Assembly (NCBI GenBank): GCA_020634895.1 | Contig: JACKAV010000006.1 | Coordinates: 1 to 64,000 of the forward strand | Source: Anaerolineales bacterium | GTDB lineage: Bacteria > Chloroflexota > Anaerolineae > Anaerolineales > Villigracilaceae | Direction: 5' to 3' | Length of the DNA: 64,000 nucleotides | Part shown: one piece after another, positions 42,697 through 52,321 of the stretch | How the letters are laid out: each line of letters begins with the position of its first letter | How positions within the stretch are numbered: position 1 is the first letter of the stretch | Notes under the pieces: model-generated | What the model was told of the DNA's origin: nothing | What the model saw: only the letters and a program-made list of their open reading frames with translations | Database searches by the model: none | Translations under genes and position numbers: made by a program

Positions 42697-43691
42697 GACA
42701 GATCGCCTTTTCACTTAGTCTGGCAGGATTGGCATTCATTATGACTGCCATTTGGGGCGGTCCTTTGCTGCGCATTTTGCGATATTTCAAGATCGGTAAG
42801 ATCATCCGCGTTGAAGAACCGGATGCGCACCGCATCAAAATGGGAACTCCCACCATGGGCGGCGTCATGTTCATTTTGCCCGTCCTGCTGCTCAGCGGTC
42901 TGCTCAATGCGGTTGCGTTGATTGGCGTCACTGCCAGCGGCATTGGACGTTCCGTGATTTTGCCAATGGTCGTCATGGTCGGGTTTGCCATCCTCGGCGC
43001 AGTGGACGATTGGGAAGGCATTCACGGCAAACGCAAAGGCGACGGGATGCGCGCCCGCACCAAATTCATGTTCCAGGTCATTCTGGCATTGGCAACCGCC
43101 TATGTTTTGAAGTATGTGATCGATGCGCCCGATATGTATCTCCCCGGCTTCTTTTTCGAGATAGAGATCGGCTGGCTCTATGTTCCCATCGCGGCTTTCA
43201 TCATCGTAGCGGAATCCAACGCGGTCAACTTTACCGACGGCTTGGATGGACTCGCCGGGCTGATCGCCGCTACAGCGATTGCAGCTTTTGGCGGCATTGC
43301 CCTCATGCAGGAACAGATCTACCTTGCCCGCTTCTGCTTCATTTTGGTCGGTGCCTTGTTCGGATATCTATGGTTCAACGTGCATCCCGCTCAATTGATC
43401 ATGGGCGATACCGGCTCGATGGCGCTTGGTTCTGTGCTGGCGGTCATCGCGTTGATGACAGGTCAGTGGCCCATGTTGTTGATCATCGGCATCATCCCGC
43501 TGGCGGAAATGCTCAGTGTTGTGATCCAGATCCTGTATTTCCGCGCAACAGGCGGCAAACGCTTTTTCAAGATGGCTCCCATCCATTTGCATTTTGAACT
43601 GCTTGGCTGGAGCGAAACCCAGGTCGTGCAGCGTTTCTGGCTGATCGGCTTGATGGCTGCGTTGATAGGAATAGGACTTTCGCAGGTTTAA
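42693..43691 (+). CDS. mraY: Phospho-MurNAc-pentapeptide translocase
   Basis: A 332-aa integral membrane enzyme that transfers phospho-MurNAc-pentapeptide to undecaprenyl phosphate, making lipid I. It has KMGTPTMGG, DDWEG (Asp pair), NFTDGLDGLAG and PIHLHFELLGW, all characteristic of MraY. About ten helices. The start is GTG 42693 with GGAGG 7 bases upstream; the long upstream frame from 42594 lies inside murF and is not used. Its stop overlaps the murD start by 1 base. Confidence 0.94.
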   Translation: MRQIAFSLSLAGLAFIMTAIWGGPLLRILRYFKIGKIIRVEEPDAHRIKMGTPTMGGVMFILPVLLLSGLLNAVALIGVTASGIGRSVILPMVVMVGFAILGAVDDWEGIHGKRKGDGMRARTKFMFQVILALATAYVLKYVIDAPDMYLPGFFFEIEIGWLYVPIAAFIIVAESNAVNFTDGLDGLAGLIAATAIAAFGGIALMQEQIYLARFCFILVGALFGYLWFNVHPAQLIMGDTGSMALGSVLAVIALMTGQWPMLLIIGIIPLAEMLSVVIQILYFRATGGKRFFKMAPIHLHFELLGWSETQVVQRFWLIGLMAALIGIGLSQV

Positions 43692-45067
43692 TGATGACGG
43701 ACTGGACTGGCAGGCGCGTACTCATACTTGGAGCCGCGAGGCAGGGATTAGCCCTTGCCCGCTGGCTTGCGCGTCACGGCTCGAACGTGACTTTGAGTGA
43801 TTCGCGCCGCGAGGAAGAGCTTGCCACGGCGATGCAGACGCTCGCCAATGTGAACGTGACCTGGGCAGTGGGCGGGCATCCGCTTGAATTGCTGGATAAG
43901 ACCGATATGCTTTGCCTTTCCGGCGGCGTGCCGTTGACGTTACCCATCGTCGAAGAAGCCGTCAAACGCGGAATTCCGCTTTCGAATGACTCGCAGATCT
44001 TCATGGAGACCGTTCCATGCAAGACCATCGGCATTACCGGTTCGGCAGGCAAGACCACCACAACCACCCTGGTCGGTAACATGGCGAGACTTTCCAAAGG
44101 TGACCGTGCTTTTGTCGGCGGCAACATCGGTGATCCGCTTATCAACTATGTGGACGAGATGAAAGCCGATGACGTTGCCGTGCTGGAACTGTCATCTTTT
44201 CAGCTCGATCAGATGACGATCTCGCCGAATATTGCTGCGATCCTTAACATCACGCCGAATCATTTGGACCGTCACGGCACGATGGAGGCGTATACCAACG
44301 CCAAGGCGCAGATTTTGGAATTTCAATCTGAAAAAGATTTTGCGATTCTCGGTCATGATGATAAAGGCGCATGGAATTTGAAAGACCGCGTCAAAGGAAA
44401 TTTGCTGACGTTCAGCCTGCATGACCTTGAGGAAGGTTTGAACGGCTCTTATTTGCATGATGGACTGTTGAGCCTGCGCGACGGTTTTGCGTATATTCCG
44501 CTTTTGCTGCGTGAAAAGATCCAACTGCGCGGCGACCATAATATTGCGAATGTCCTCGCGGCATTCACCATCGGTCATGCGGCTGGATTTAAGCTGGATG
44601 ATATGCTCGAAGCCGCCGAAGAATTTCGCGGCGTGCCGCATCGGTTGGAACTTGTCCGCGAACTGCATGGCGTGCGCTGGTATAACGACTCCATCGCAAC
44701 TGCGCCGGAACGCGCGGCGGCGGCTGTCCATGCCTTTACGGAGCCGATCGTGCTCATGCTTGGCGGACGCGATAAGAACCTTCCCTGGAGCGACCTTGCG
44801 AAATTGATCCACGAACGCGTGGACCATGTGGTGGTCTTTGGCGAGGCGGGGGAGATGATCCAGAAAGCAGTAACAGATTTCAGCGGAGTCGGAACCGTGG
44901 ATGTCCGGCGCGCTGAGTCGCTCAAAGAGGCGGTCACACTTGCGGCGCAGGTTGCATCCGTTGGGGATGTCGTCCTTTTATCGCCGGGCGGCACGAGCTT
45001 CGATGAGTTCAAGGATTTTGCGGAGAGAGGAGAATTGTTTAGAAAATGGGTGCTGGAACTTACGTAG
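43691..45067 (+). CDS. murD: UDP-MurNAc-L-Ala--D-Glu ligase
   Basis: A 458-aa Mur ligase adding D-glutamate. It has an N-terminal Rossmann-like start RVLILGAARQGLALAR, the P-loop IGITGSAGKTTTTTLVG, NITPNHLDRHGTMEAY and NDSIATAPERAAAA, then a C-terminal GGRDKNLPW block diagnostic of MurD. The start ATG overlaps the mraY stop; a second ATG follows at 43694. It overlaps ftsW by about 20 bases. Confidence 0.93.
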   Translation: MMTDWTGRRVLILGAARQGLALARWLARHGSNVTLSDSRREEELATAMQTLANVNVTWAVGGHPLELLDKTDMLCLSGGVPLTLPIVEEAVKRGIPLSNDSQIFMETVPCKTIGITGSAGKTTTTTLVGNMARLSKGDRAFVGGNIGDPLINYVDEMKADDVAVLELSSFQLDQMTISPNIAAILNITPNHLDRHGTMEAYTNAKAQILEFQSEKDFAILGHDDKGAWNLKDRVKGNLLTFSLHDLEEGLNGSYLHDGLLSLRDGFAYIPLLLREKIQLRGDHNIANVLAAFTIGHAAGFKLDDMLEAAEEFRGVPHRLELVRELHGVRWYNDSIATAPERAAAAVHAFTEPIVLMLGGRDKNLPWSDLAKLIHERVDHVVVFGEAGEMIQKAVTDFSGVGTVDVRRAESLKEAVTLAAQVASVGDVVLLSPGGTSFDEFKDFAERGELFRKWVLELT

Positions 45068-46293
45068 AGAATTCAGTGTCTCAGCAACGGGTTCCGCGTT
45101 TCCTGCGCGGATTCGACATGCCGCTGTTCGTGATCGTGGTGGCATTGGTCGTCTTCGGCTTGGTAATGTTGTACTCCGCCTCCTGGGATTTTTCGCGCGC
45201 TGCCTATAACGGTGACGCGATGTATATGTTCAACCGCCAGTTGACGTGGCTTGGGCTTGGCGTGTTGATCGCGCTGGCGCTTGCCTTCTTTGATTATCAC
45301 CGCTGGCGGCAGTGGATCGTGCCTGCGATGGCATTCACCATCTTGATGCTGATCATTGTGTTGGTGATGAGCGAACTTCGCTTCAATGCGCGTCGTACCA
45401 TTTTGGGCGGTTCGGTTCAGCCTTCGGAATTGGCGAAACTGGTTTCGATACTTTATCTTGCGGTCTGGCTGTATGCCAAGCGCGATATGCTTAAGGATGT
45501 TACATTCGGTTTGATTCCCCTGGGCGTGATCCTCGGTGTCATCGGCGGTTTGATCTACCAACAGCCGGACTTGAGCGCCGCCGCCACTGTGTTGATGTTG
45601 GGCGGACTGCTCTTCTTCCTCGCGGGCGGTGACCTGATGCAGATCGGCGGCTTGCTGGTCATTGCCGCGATCGTCGGGTCGCTGGTGGTATCGGTCAGCC
45701 TTACAGGACAGGAACGCGTTGCGGATTTTATTGCAGGCATCAAAGACCCGCTGCAGGCTTCCTATCACGTGCGCCGCTCCTTCGAAGCCATTGTCAACGG
45801 CGGATGGTTCGGCGTGGGCATCGGAAAATCCCTTTCCAAAGTGACCGGTTTACCCGTCCCTCCGACAGACAGCGTGTATGCCGTGGTCGTTGAAGAACTC
45901 GGCTGGTTCGGCGGTGTGGGACTGATCGGCTTATTTTCCGCATTGATCTGGCGCGGATTTGTCATCGCGCGCCGCGCCCCCGATATGCTCGGCACGCTGA
46001 TCGCTTCGGGTCTGGTCATTTGGATCGGCATGGAAGCGTTCATCAACATGGCAGTGATGGTGGGGCTGGTCCCGTTTGCAGGGAATGCGCTTCCCTTTGT
46101 CAGCGCGGGCGGTTCGAACCTCGTGACCACTCTCGCAGCGTTGGGTATTCTCTTTAATATCTCGCGGCAGGCAAGCAGAGCCACGGTTACAGATGAAGAT
46201 TGGAGGTCGTACGGTGCGACTGCTAATTTGCGCCGGTGGAACGGGCGGAGGGGTGTACCCCGCTCTGTCCGTTTACGAAGCGCTAAAGAATAG
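45046..46293 (+). CDS. ftsW: Septal glycosyltransferase FtsW (SEDS family)
   Basis: A SEDS-family polytopic membrane protein (about 10 helices, up to 415 aa) that polymerises lipid II at the septum with FtsI. It has PLFVIVVALVVFGLVMLYSAS, the QPSELAKL motif, QPDLSAA and FAGNALPFVSAGGSN. The ATG at 45046 lies in the end of murD; GTG 45076 gives a shorter, also plausible N-terminus, and neither has a strong ribosome site. The C-terminus runs about 80 bases into murG in another frame, giving a basic tail (RRWNGRRGVPRSVRLRS). Confidence 0.9.
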   Translation: MGAGTYVENSVSQQRVPRFLRGFDMPLFVIVVALVVFGLVMLYSASWDFSRAAYNGDAMYMFNRQLTWLGLGVLIALALAFFDYHRWRQWIVPAMAFTILMLIIVLVMSELRFNARRTILGGSVQPSELAKLVSILYLAVWLYAKRDMLKDVTFGLIPLGVILGVIGGLIYQQPDLSAAATVLMLGGLLFFLAGGDLMQIGGLLVIAAIVGSLVVSVSLTGQERVADFIAGIKDPLQASYHVRRSFEAIVNGGWFGVGIGKSLSKVTGLPVPPTDSVYAVVVEELGWFGGVGLIGLFSALIWRGFVIARRAPDMLGTLIASGLVIWIGMEAFINMAVMVGLVPFAGNALPFVSAGGSNLVTTLAALGILFNISRQASRATVTDEDWRSYGATANLRRWNGRRGVPRSVRLRSAKE

Positions 46294-47311
46294 GCATTCG
46301 GATGTCGAAACCCTGTGGGTTGGCGGCGAAGGCGGCATGGAGGAAGACCTGGTGAAACGCGCCGGTGTTCCCTATCGTTCCGTCCCTGCTGCCGGGGTGC
46401 ATGGCGTCGGTCTGCGCGCACTGCCTGGCAATATCGCCAAGCTCACGCGCGGAGTGATCGAATCGCGCCGCATCCTAAAAGACTTCAAACCCGATGTCCT
46501 GTTCTTCACCGGCGGGTATGTCGCCGCCCCGATGGCAGTTGCAGGGCGCAGCCTTCCCATCGTACTGTACGTTCCCGATATCGAGCCGGGTCTTGCGCTC
46601 AAGTTCCTCGGTTATTTTGCGGATGTCATCACCGTGACCGCGCCGGACTCAAAAAAGTTTTTCTCACGCCCCGGGCGGATCGTCCACACAGGCTACCCGC
46701 TTCGCCCCGGACTTTTGAACTGGTCGCGCGAAAAAGCCATGTCCCACTTTGGGCTGGATTCTTCACTTCCAACCCTGTTGGTGACCGGCGGCAGCAAAGG
46801 CGCGCGTTCCATCAACATGGCGGTGTTGAAACACCTGAATGCCCTGCTCGACTTTGCGCAGATCATTCACCTCACCGGCATGCTCGATATCCAAACCGTG
46901 GAAGCCGCCGCGCAGGATTTATCCGCTGAGAAGAAAGCCCGTTATCACGTCCTGCCTTATTTGCACGACATGGGCGCGGCGCTCTCGGCAGCAGATTTGG
47001 TCCTCTCACGGGCGGGCGCCTCTTCGCTGGGTGAGTATCCGCTGTTCGGTTTGCCCGCCGTGTTGACGCCGTATCCGTACGCATGGCGCTATCAAAAAGT
47101 GAACGCTGATTATCTTGTCGGGCATCATGCGGCGGTCATCTTGCAGGATGAAGTATTGAACGATAAACTTTTGCCCATGATAAAAGACCTTCTGACGGAT
47201 CGCAGCAAAAGGGAAAACATGCAGACCGCAATGAAGAATCTATCCCGACCGCAGGCAGCGGCAGATATTGCCAGCCAGTTGGTGAAACTGGCAGGAGAAG
47301 AAATCTTATGA
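46214..47311 (+). CDS. murG: UDP-GlcNAc transferase to lipid I (MurG)
   Basis: A 365-aa peripheral-membrane glycosyltransferase making lipid II. The N-terminal glycine-rich loop AGGTGGGVYPALSV, FTGGYVAAPMAVAGR, VTGGSKGARSIN and SRAGASSLGEYPLFGLPAVLTPYPYA are MurG motifs; the last contains the UDP-GlcNAc site. GTG 46214 is placed by GGAGG at 46202-46206. It starts about 80 bases before the end of ftsW, a long overlap. Confidence 0.93.
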   Translation: MRLLICAGGTGGGVYPALSVYEALKNRHSDVETLWVGGEGGMEEDLVKRAGVPYRSVPAAGVHGVGLRALPGNIAKLTRGVIESRRILKDFKPDVLFFTGGYVAAPMAVAGRSLPIVLYVPDIEPGLALKFLGYFADVITVTAPDSKKFFSRPGRIVHTGYPLRPGLLNWSREKAMSHFGLDSSLPTLLVTGGSKGARSINMAVLKHLNALLDFAQIIHLTGMLDIQTVEAAAQDLSAEKKARYHVLPYLHDMGAALSAADLVLSRAGASSLGEYPLFGLPAVLTPYPYAWRYQKVNADYLVGHHAAVILQDEVLNDKLLPMIKDLLTDRSKRENMQTAMKNLSRPQAAADIASQLVKLAGEEIL

Positions 47312-47835
47312 TGAGCGTTGTTTATATCTTCTGGATGTACGTTTTCCTTTTTGGCATCATTGGTGCCATGCGCGGGTGGGCGAAGGAATTGATGGTTATT
47401 TTCAGTGTGGTTACGGCTTTGGCGGTGAACCTTCTGCTGGAGAAATACATACCCCTCGTACGGGACCTGGATAAGACCTCCACCTCCGTGTTTTGGATAC
47501 GCATCATCATCCTGATCGCGTTGGTTTACTTCGGGTACCAGACCGTGAATATCTCCCGATTTTCCGGCAAGGCGGCACGCGAGCGCCTGCAGGATTCACT
47601 TTTTGGCGCAGTGCTTGGCGGCGTAAATGGATATCTGGTCGCGGGTTCGATCCTGTACTACAACCACATGGCGAACTATCCCTACAGCAACGTCATCAGC
47701 CGCGCCACCGACCCGACCATTTCCGCGACCATCGAGCGGATGATGGCAATCATGCCGCCGCGTTTCCTCGGCGAGCCGTCCATCTACTTCGCTGTCATCA
47801 TTATTCTTATCTTTATTATTGTGGTTTACATTTAA
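47308..47835 (+). CDS. CvpA-like membrane protein within the dcw cluster
   Basis: A 175-aa protein with four hydrophobic segments (about 3-22, 26-42, 56-76, 95-115 and a very hydrophobic C-terminal helix from 152). IGAMRGWAKELMVIFSVV and the DSLFGAVLGGVNGYLVAGS block resemble the CvpA/colicin-V production family (RGxxxE...GxxxGxxxG). It is not a standard dcw gene. It overlaps murG by ATGA and lies 33 bases before murC, so it is clearly in the operon and may act in envelope synthesis. Confidence 0.65.
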   Translation: MMSVVYIFWMYVFLFGIIGAMRGWAKELMVIFSVVTALAVNLLLEKYIPLVRDLDKTSTSVFWIRIIILIALVYFGYQTVNISRFSGKAARERLQDSLFGAVLGGVNGYLVAGSILYYNHMANYPYSNVISRATDPTISATIERMMAIMPPRFLGEPSIYFAVIIILIFIIVVYI

Positions 47836-47868
47836 TTGCTTATTTGAACGAATGGAATATATAAAGTC

Positions 47869-49251
47869 ATGACACGTATTCATTTCATCGGCATCGGAGG
47901 TTCGGGGCTTTCTGCCATCGCGCGGCTGCTCAAGGAAAGCGGCTACGAGGTGACGGGTTCAGACCGCACGCTTACTCCCTTTGCCGCCGATCTGCAGAGT
48001 CTTGGCATTCAAGTGTATGTGGGGCATCACCCGCGCAACGTGTCCGGCGCTGAGGTGGTGATTCGTTCGTCTGCCATCAAGGACGATAACCCCGAGGTCG
48101 AGGCGGCGAAGCGCGCTGGAATCCCCGTTTACAAACGCGCGGATTTCCTCGGTCAACTGATGGAAAAGAAATACGGCATTGCCGTCGCTGGGACGCACGG
48201 CAAGACCACCACCACCGCCATGATCGCATGGATGTTGTATTCGCTGAACCGCGACCCTTCGTTTGTTGTCGGCGGTACATTGAGCAACATGAAAGTCAAC
48301 GCCCATGCAGGGAAGGGTGATGCCTTTGTCATCGAAGCGGACGAATACGACCGTATGTTCCTTGGGCTGAAGCCTCAAATTGAAGTGGTTACCAACCTTG
48401 AGCATGACCATCCTGATTGCTATCCGACGTTTCAGGATATGTACTCAGCCTTCGAGAGCTTTATCGACCTGCTTCCCGTTGACGGTACATTCATCACCTG
48501 CGCCGAGGACGAAGGCGCTGCGACTTTACTCACTCACGCCCGCCGCAAGGGACTGAGCGTTGTTTCATATTCAGTTCAAGGCGAAATGACCATTAACAGT
48601 CCGCAATGGGTGCAGGCTCGCACGGCAAAGCCGAACGACAAAGGCGGCTATGATTTTTCGTTCATGACCAATATGGGCGGCGTGACCAATGCCTTTAATG
48701 TGTCATTGCAGGTGCCGGGCGAACATAACGTCCGCAATGCGCTGGCGGCGTTGAGCGTTGCCGCAGTGATGGGACTTTCACTGGCTGAGGCGGCGAACGC
48801 ACTTGGTCAATTTACCGGAACAGGACGACGCTTCGAGATTCGCGGCGAGACCAAGGGTGTTTTGCTTGTGGATGATTATGCTCATCACCCCACTGAGATC
48901 CGCGCTACATTGGCGGGTGCACGGGCGCGTTACCCGGAACGCCGCATTTGGGCTGTCTGGCAGCCGCATACCTATTCGCGGACTCAAACTTTGCAGTACG
49001 AATTCACACGCGCCTTTGACAACGCCGATGAAGTACTGGTGACGGAGATCTACGCCTCACGCGAACCCAAACAGGAATTTTCCTCAGCGGAAGTGGTCAG
49101 TGCCATGCCGCATACGTCCGCACGATACGGCGGTTCGCTGGAGGATACGAAGAAGTATTTATTGGAACATGTACGGTCTGGTGATGTGGTAATCGTCCTT
49201 TCTGCGGGCGATGCGGACAGTATCACTACCGATCTGTTGAAGGAATTGTAG
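47869..49251 (+). CDS. murC: UDP-MurNAc--L-alanine ligase
   Basis: A 460-aa Mur ligase adding L-Ala to UDP-MurNAc. It has the N-terminal HFIGIGGSGLSAIARLL, the P-loop AGTHGKTTTTAMIAW, EADEYDRMFL, NLEHDHPDCYP and VDDYAHHPTEIRATL, the last two diagnostic of MurC. No Shine-Dalgarno is evident in the 33 bases before ATG 47869. It is followed 5 bases later by murB. Confidence 0.93.
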   Translation: MTRIHFIGIGGSGLSAIARLLKESGYEVTGSDRTLTPFAADLQSLGIQVYVGHHPRNVSGAEVVIRSSAIKDDNPEVEAAKRAGIPVYKRADFLGQLMEKKYGIAVAGTHGKTTTTAMIAWMLYSLNRDPSFVVGGTLSNMKVNAHAGKGDAFVIEADEYDRMFLGLKPQIEVVTNLEHDHPDCYPTFQDMYSAFESFIDLLPVDGTFITCAEDEGAATLLTHARRKGLSVVSYSVQGEMTINSPQWVQARTAKPNDKGGYDFSFMTNMGGVTNAFNVSLQVPGEHNVRNALAALSVAAVMGLSLAEAANALGQFTGTGRRFEIRGETKGVLLVDDYAHHPTEIRATLAGARARYPERRIWAVWQPHTYSRTQTLQYEFTRAFDNADEVLVTEIYASREPKQEFSSAEVVSAMPHTSARYGGSLEDTKKYLLEHVRSGDVVIVLSAGDADSITTDLLKEL

Positions 49252-49256
49252 TCAGG

Positions 49257-50186
49257 ATGTTAATGGTGAATACCGCCTCTTCCATTGAAACCTTGCGTCA
49301 GAAGTTTGGTGACGCTGTGCAGGAGAATGTCCTTCTTGCGCCGTACACGTCTGCGCGCATTGGCGGACCGGCGGATATGATGCTTACGGTCAAGACAGCA
49401 GATGAACTTGCGGATGCGATGCAGTTGATCTGGGAACTCGACCTGCCGTATTACATCCTTGGCGGCGGTTCGAATGTGTTGGTAAGCGACAAGGGATTTC
49501 GCGGCGTGGTGGTTTTGGATCGGGCGAAGGAAGTCCGCTTTGAGTTGGGTGACCAGCCCACAGTCTGGTGTGAAGCGGGCGTCGTCATTGCGAACCTCGC
49601 CAAACGCTGCGCATCCAAAGGTCTCGCCGGACTCGAATGGTCTGCGACAGTCCCCGGTACGATCGGCGGCGCAGTCTTTGGAAATGCCGGCGCGTTCGGC
49701 GGCGATATGACCGCTTCCCTCATTTGGGCGGAACTGCTCACAAGCAATGGACGTGAAAAGTTCACGCTCGATCAAATGGGATACGGATACCGCACCAGCA
49801 TTTTGAAACGCGGTGAAATAAACGGAATCGTGTTAAGCGCATTGTTGAAGTTAAAAAATTCTTCGAAAGAAGAAGTGTCTGTTAAAATCGATCAATTCAG
49901 CGAACGCCGAAAAGCCACGCAGCCGCCCGGTGCAAGTATGGGTTCAATGTTCAAGAACCCTGAGGGTGACCATGCGGGACGTTTGATCGAAGCCGCAGGC
50001 TTGAAGGGGACGCGCATCGGCAATGCTGAGATCAGCACGGTGCACGGAAATTTCTTTATCAATCATGGCGAAACCAAAGCCGAGGATATTCGTGCTTTGA
50101 TCGTTCTTGTACAAAAGACCGTACAGGAAAAATTCAATGTTAATTTGGAATTGGAAGTTGAACTTGTAGGCGAATGGAATAAATGA
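49257..50186 (+). CDS. murB: UDP-N-acetylenolpyruvoylglucosamine reductase
   Basis: A 309-aa FAD/NADPH enzyme reducing UDP-GlcNAc-enolpyruvate to UDP-MurNAc. It has TSARIGGPADMML, GGGSNVLVSDKGFRG (FAD site), GLEWSATVPGTIGGAVFGNAGAFG and the catalytic region GASMGSMFKNP of type II MurB (the usual Ser is present). Starts ATG 49257 or 49263; both have a weak ribosome site. It overlaps ddl by ATGA. Confidence 0.93.
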   Translation: MLMVNTASSIETLRQKFGDAVQENVLLAPYTSARIGGPADMMLTVKTADELADAMQLIWELDLPYYILGGGSNVLVSDKGFRGVVVLDRAKEVRFELGDQPTVWCEAGVVIANLAKRCASKGLAGLEWSATVPGTIGGAVFGNAGAFGGDMTASLIWAELLTSNGREKFTLDQMGYGYRTSILKRGEINGIVLSALLKLKNSSKEEVSVKIDQFSERRKATQPPGASMGSMFKNPEGDHAGRLIEAAGLKGTRIGNAEISTVHGNFFINHGETKAEDIRALIVLVQKTVQEKFNVNLELEVELVGEWNK

Positions 50187-51307
50187 CGATGGCGAAGAAA
50201 CTTCGAGTGGCAGTTTTATTTGGCGGACGTTCAGGCGAACATGATGTTTCGCTGATGTCTGCGCGCTCGGTCGTTTCTGCGCTCGACCCCGAACGATATG
50301 AAGTGACGCAGGTTGGCATCACGCTCGACGGCAATTGGTTTACCGGTGACAACGCGCTCGATGCCTTTGAGAAAGGCGATACAAGCGGACTTGACCGTGT
50401 CATTCCGCCGACTGACCCCGCTTCACGTCAATCTTTGTTCGTGCTTCGTTCCACGAAGACGGGCGAAAAACTCGAAACGCTTTCATCGTTCGATGTGTTC
50501 TTCCCCGTTCTGCATGGACCGTTCGGCGAAGATGGGACCATTCAAGGTCTGTTCGAGATGGCGGACGTCGCCTATGTGGGTGCGGGAGTTGTCGGTTCAT
50601 CCGTCGGCATGGATAAAGGCGTGTTCAAAGATGTGATGCGCGCGAATGACATTCCACAGGTCCCTTCGATTCTGGTATTGCGCAGCGAACTCGAAGGCGG
50701 CATGGATGCAGTCATCCAAAAAGCTGAGGCGCTCGGTGAGTATCCGCTTTTTACCAAGCCTGCCAATCTCGGCTCCTCGGTGGGAATCAGCAAATGCACA
50801 AGCCGTTCCGACCTCGCCGAAGGGTTGATGGAAGCCGCGCGTTACGACCGCCGCCTCATCATTGAAAGCGGCGTGAAAGGTGTGCGCGAGATCGAGGTGA
50901 GTGTGCTGGGCAACGAGAATCCTGAAACATCTGTCTGCGGAGAGATTCTTCCGAGCCGCGAGTTCTACTCCTACGAATCGAAATACATCGACGGCACTTC
51001 CGGCTTGTCAATTCCGGCTCCATTGCCCGAAGATGTCGAAAAACAGATCCGCGAATACGCTGTCCGTGCCTACAAAGCCATTGATTGTGCCGGGCTGGCG
51101 CGCGCAGATTTCTTCGTTGAGAAGGAAACGAACAAGGTTTATTTGAACGAATTGAACACCATCCCCGGGTTTACATCCATCAGCATGTACCCGAAACTAT
51201 GGCAGGCAAGCGGATTGGAATACCCGCAATTGGTAGACCGTCTGATCGAACTTGCGCTCGAACGCAAATCACAGCGCGACCACACCGAGCATCGGAGGAC
51301 GGCATGA
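50183..51307 (+). CDS. ddl: D-alanine--D-alanine ligase
   Basis: A 374-aa ATP-grasp ligase forming D-Ala-D-Ala. It has VAVLFGGRSGEHDVSLMSA, PVLHGPFGEDGTIQG, TKPANLGSSVGISK (ATP loop), YESKYIDGTS (conserved active-site Tyr region) and LNELNTIPGFTSISMYPK. This is the canonical Ddl; a divergent ATP-grasp relative lies at 31736. It sits in the dcw operon, overlapping murB and ftsQ by 4 bases each. Confidence 0.94.
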   Translation: MTMAKKLRVAVLFGGRSGEHDVSLMSARSVVSALDPERYEVTQVGITLDGNWFTGDNALDAFEKGDTSGLDRVIPPTDPASRQSLFVLRSTKTGEKLETLSSFDVFFPVLHGPFGEDGTIQGLFEMADVAYVGAGVVGSSVGMDKGVFKDVMRANDIPQVPSILVLRSELEGGMDAVIQKAEALGEYPLFTKPANLGSSVGISKCTSRSDLAEGLMEAARYDRRLIIESGVKGVREIEVSVLGNENPETSVCGEILPSREFYSYESKYIDGTSGLSIPAPLPEDVEKQIREYAVRAYKAIDCAGLARADFFVEKETNKVYLNELNTIPGFTSISMYPKLWQASGLEYPQLVDRLIELALERKSQRDHTEHRRTA

Positions 51308-52320
51308 GCGATAGACGCAATCCCACCCGTGCCGAACAGGTCCGCCGCCGCCGTGTGGAACGCTCTGCCAAGGAAATGCAGCAGGCAGCCAAACAGGCGA
51401 CCAAACCGATGGTCAAGGTCACTTCGCGCACGCCGACCATCCCGATGATGGTCACGCCGAAGAAACAGTCCCGCCGCTTTAACATTGCGCTGGGCATGCC
51501 CGACTTCCATCTTAAGAAGCCGAGGCTTTCCCTGCCAAAATTCTCCATGCCGCGCATGCCGAAGTTCCACGCGAATTGGCGGCTTGGCGCAATGATCCTC
51601 GCGCTTGTCTTCGGCGCAGCATTGGTACTTGCGTTCCAGTTGCCGTATTTCTATGTTCCGTCCGCTTCGGTGTTCGGCAACAACCGCATCGCAAGCGAAG
51701 AGATCAACGGCATCCTTGGCGTCTCCGGGCAGAACATTTTCACTGTCCAACCTGAAGAACTCGAGCGCCGTTTGCGCTTGAACTATCCTGAACTTGTTTC
51801 GGCGCAGGTGGACGTGTACCTGCCCAACTATGTGTACGTCACAGTTACCGAGCGTCAGCCTGTTCTTTTGTGGCAGCAAAATGGCGGATACACCTGGATC
51901 GACTCAACAGGCGTCGCGTTCAGACCGCGAGGCGATGCGGCGGGATTGCTCGCCGTCGATGCGGTGGATGCCCCGCCCGCAGGAATCCAAACTTCAACGG
52001 ATCCCTACAGCCCGCCGCCTTTCATCCAAAAAGAAATGGTGGATGCCGCTCTCGCTCTTGCCCCGCTCGTGCCTGCTGGCTCGACCCTGACCTATACCGC
52101 CGCTGACGGCTTCGGCTGGGCAGACCCTCGCGGTTGGCAGGTTGCCTTTGGCACATCGTCAAACGACATGCCGTTGAAGATCCGCGTGTATCAAGCGTTG
52201 GTCGAGACGTTGACGCAAAGCGGCAAATCACCAACCTTTATCAGTGTTGTTCATCCTGACGGTCCGTATTACCGAATGGCAGAAACTGGCTCCGAAAATT
52301 CTACGGAAGAGAATCAGTGA
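51304..52320 (+). CDS. ftsQ: Cell-division protein FtsQ/DivIB
   Basis: A 338-aa bitopic protein. A long, basic cytoplasmic N-terminus (about 94 residues, many Lys/Arg/Pro) precedes one helix (about 94-117), then a POTRA domain (FYVPSASVFGNNRIASEEI to about residue 185) and a C-terminal FtsQ domain. It organises the FtsL/FtsI/FtsW complex. GGAGG lies 5 bases before ATG 51304; the longer upstream frame lies inside ddl. The N-terminal tail is longer than usual. Two bases later ftsA begins. Confidence 0.88.
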   Translation: MSDRRNPTRAEQVRRRRVERSAKEMQQAAKQATKPMVKVTSRTPTIPMMVTPKKQSRRFNIALGMPDFHLKKPRLSLPKFSMPRMPKFHANWRLGAMILALVFGAALVLAFQLPYFYVPSASVFGNNRIASEEINGILGVSGQNIFTVQPEELERRLRLNYPELVSAQVDVYLPNYVYVTVTERQPVLLWQQNGGYTWIDSTGVAFRPRGDAAGLLAVDAVDAPPAGIQTSTDPYSPPPFIQKEMVDAALALAPLVPAGSTLTYTAADGFGWADPRGWQVAFGTSSNDMPLKIRVYQALVETLTQSGKSPTFISVVHPDGPYYRMAETGSENSTEENQ

Positions 52321-52321
52321 C

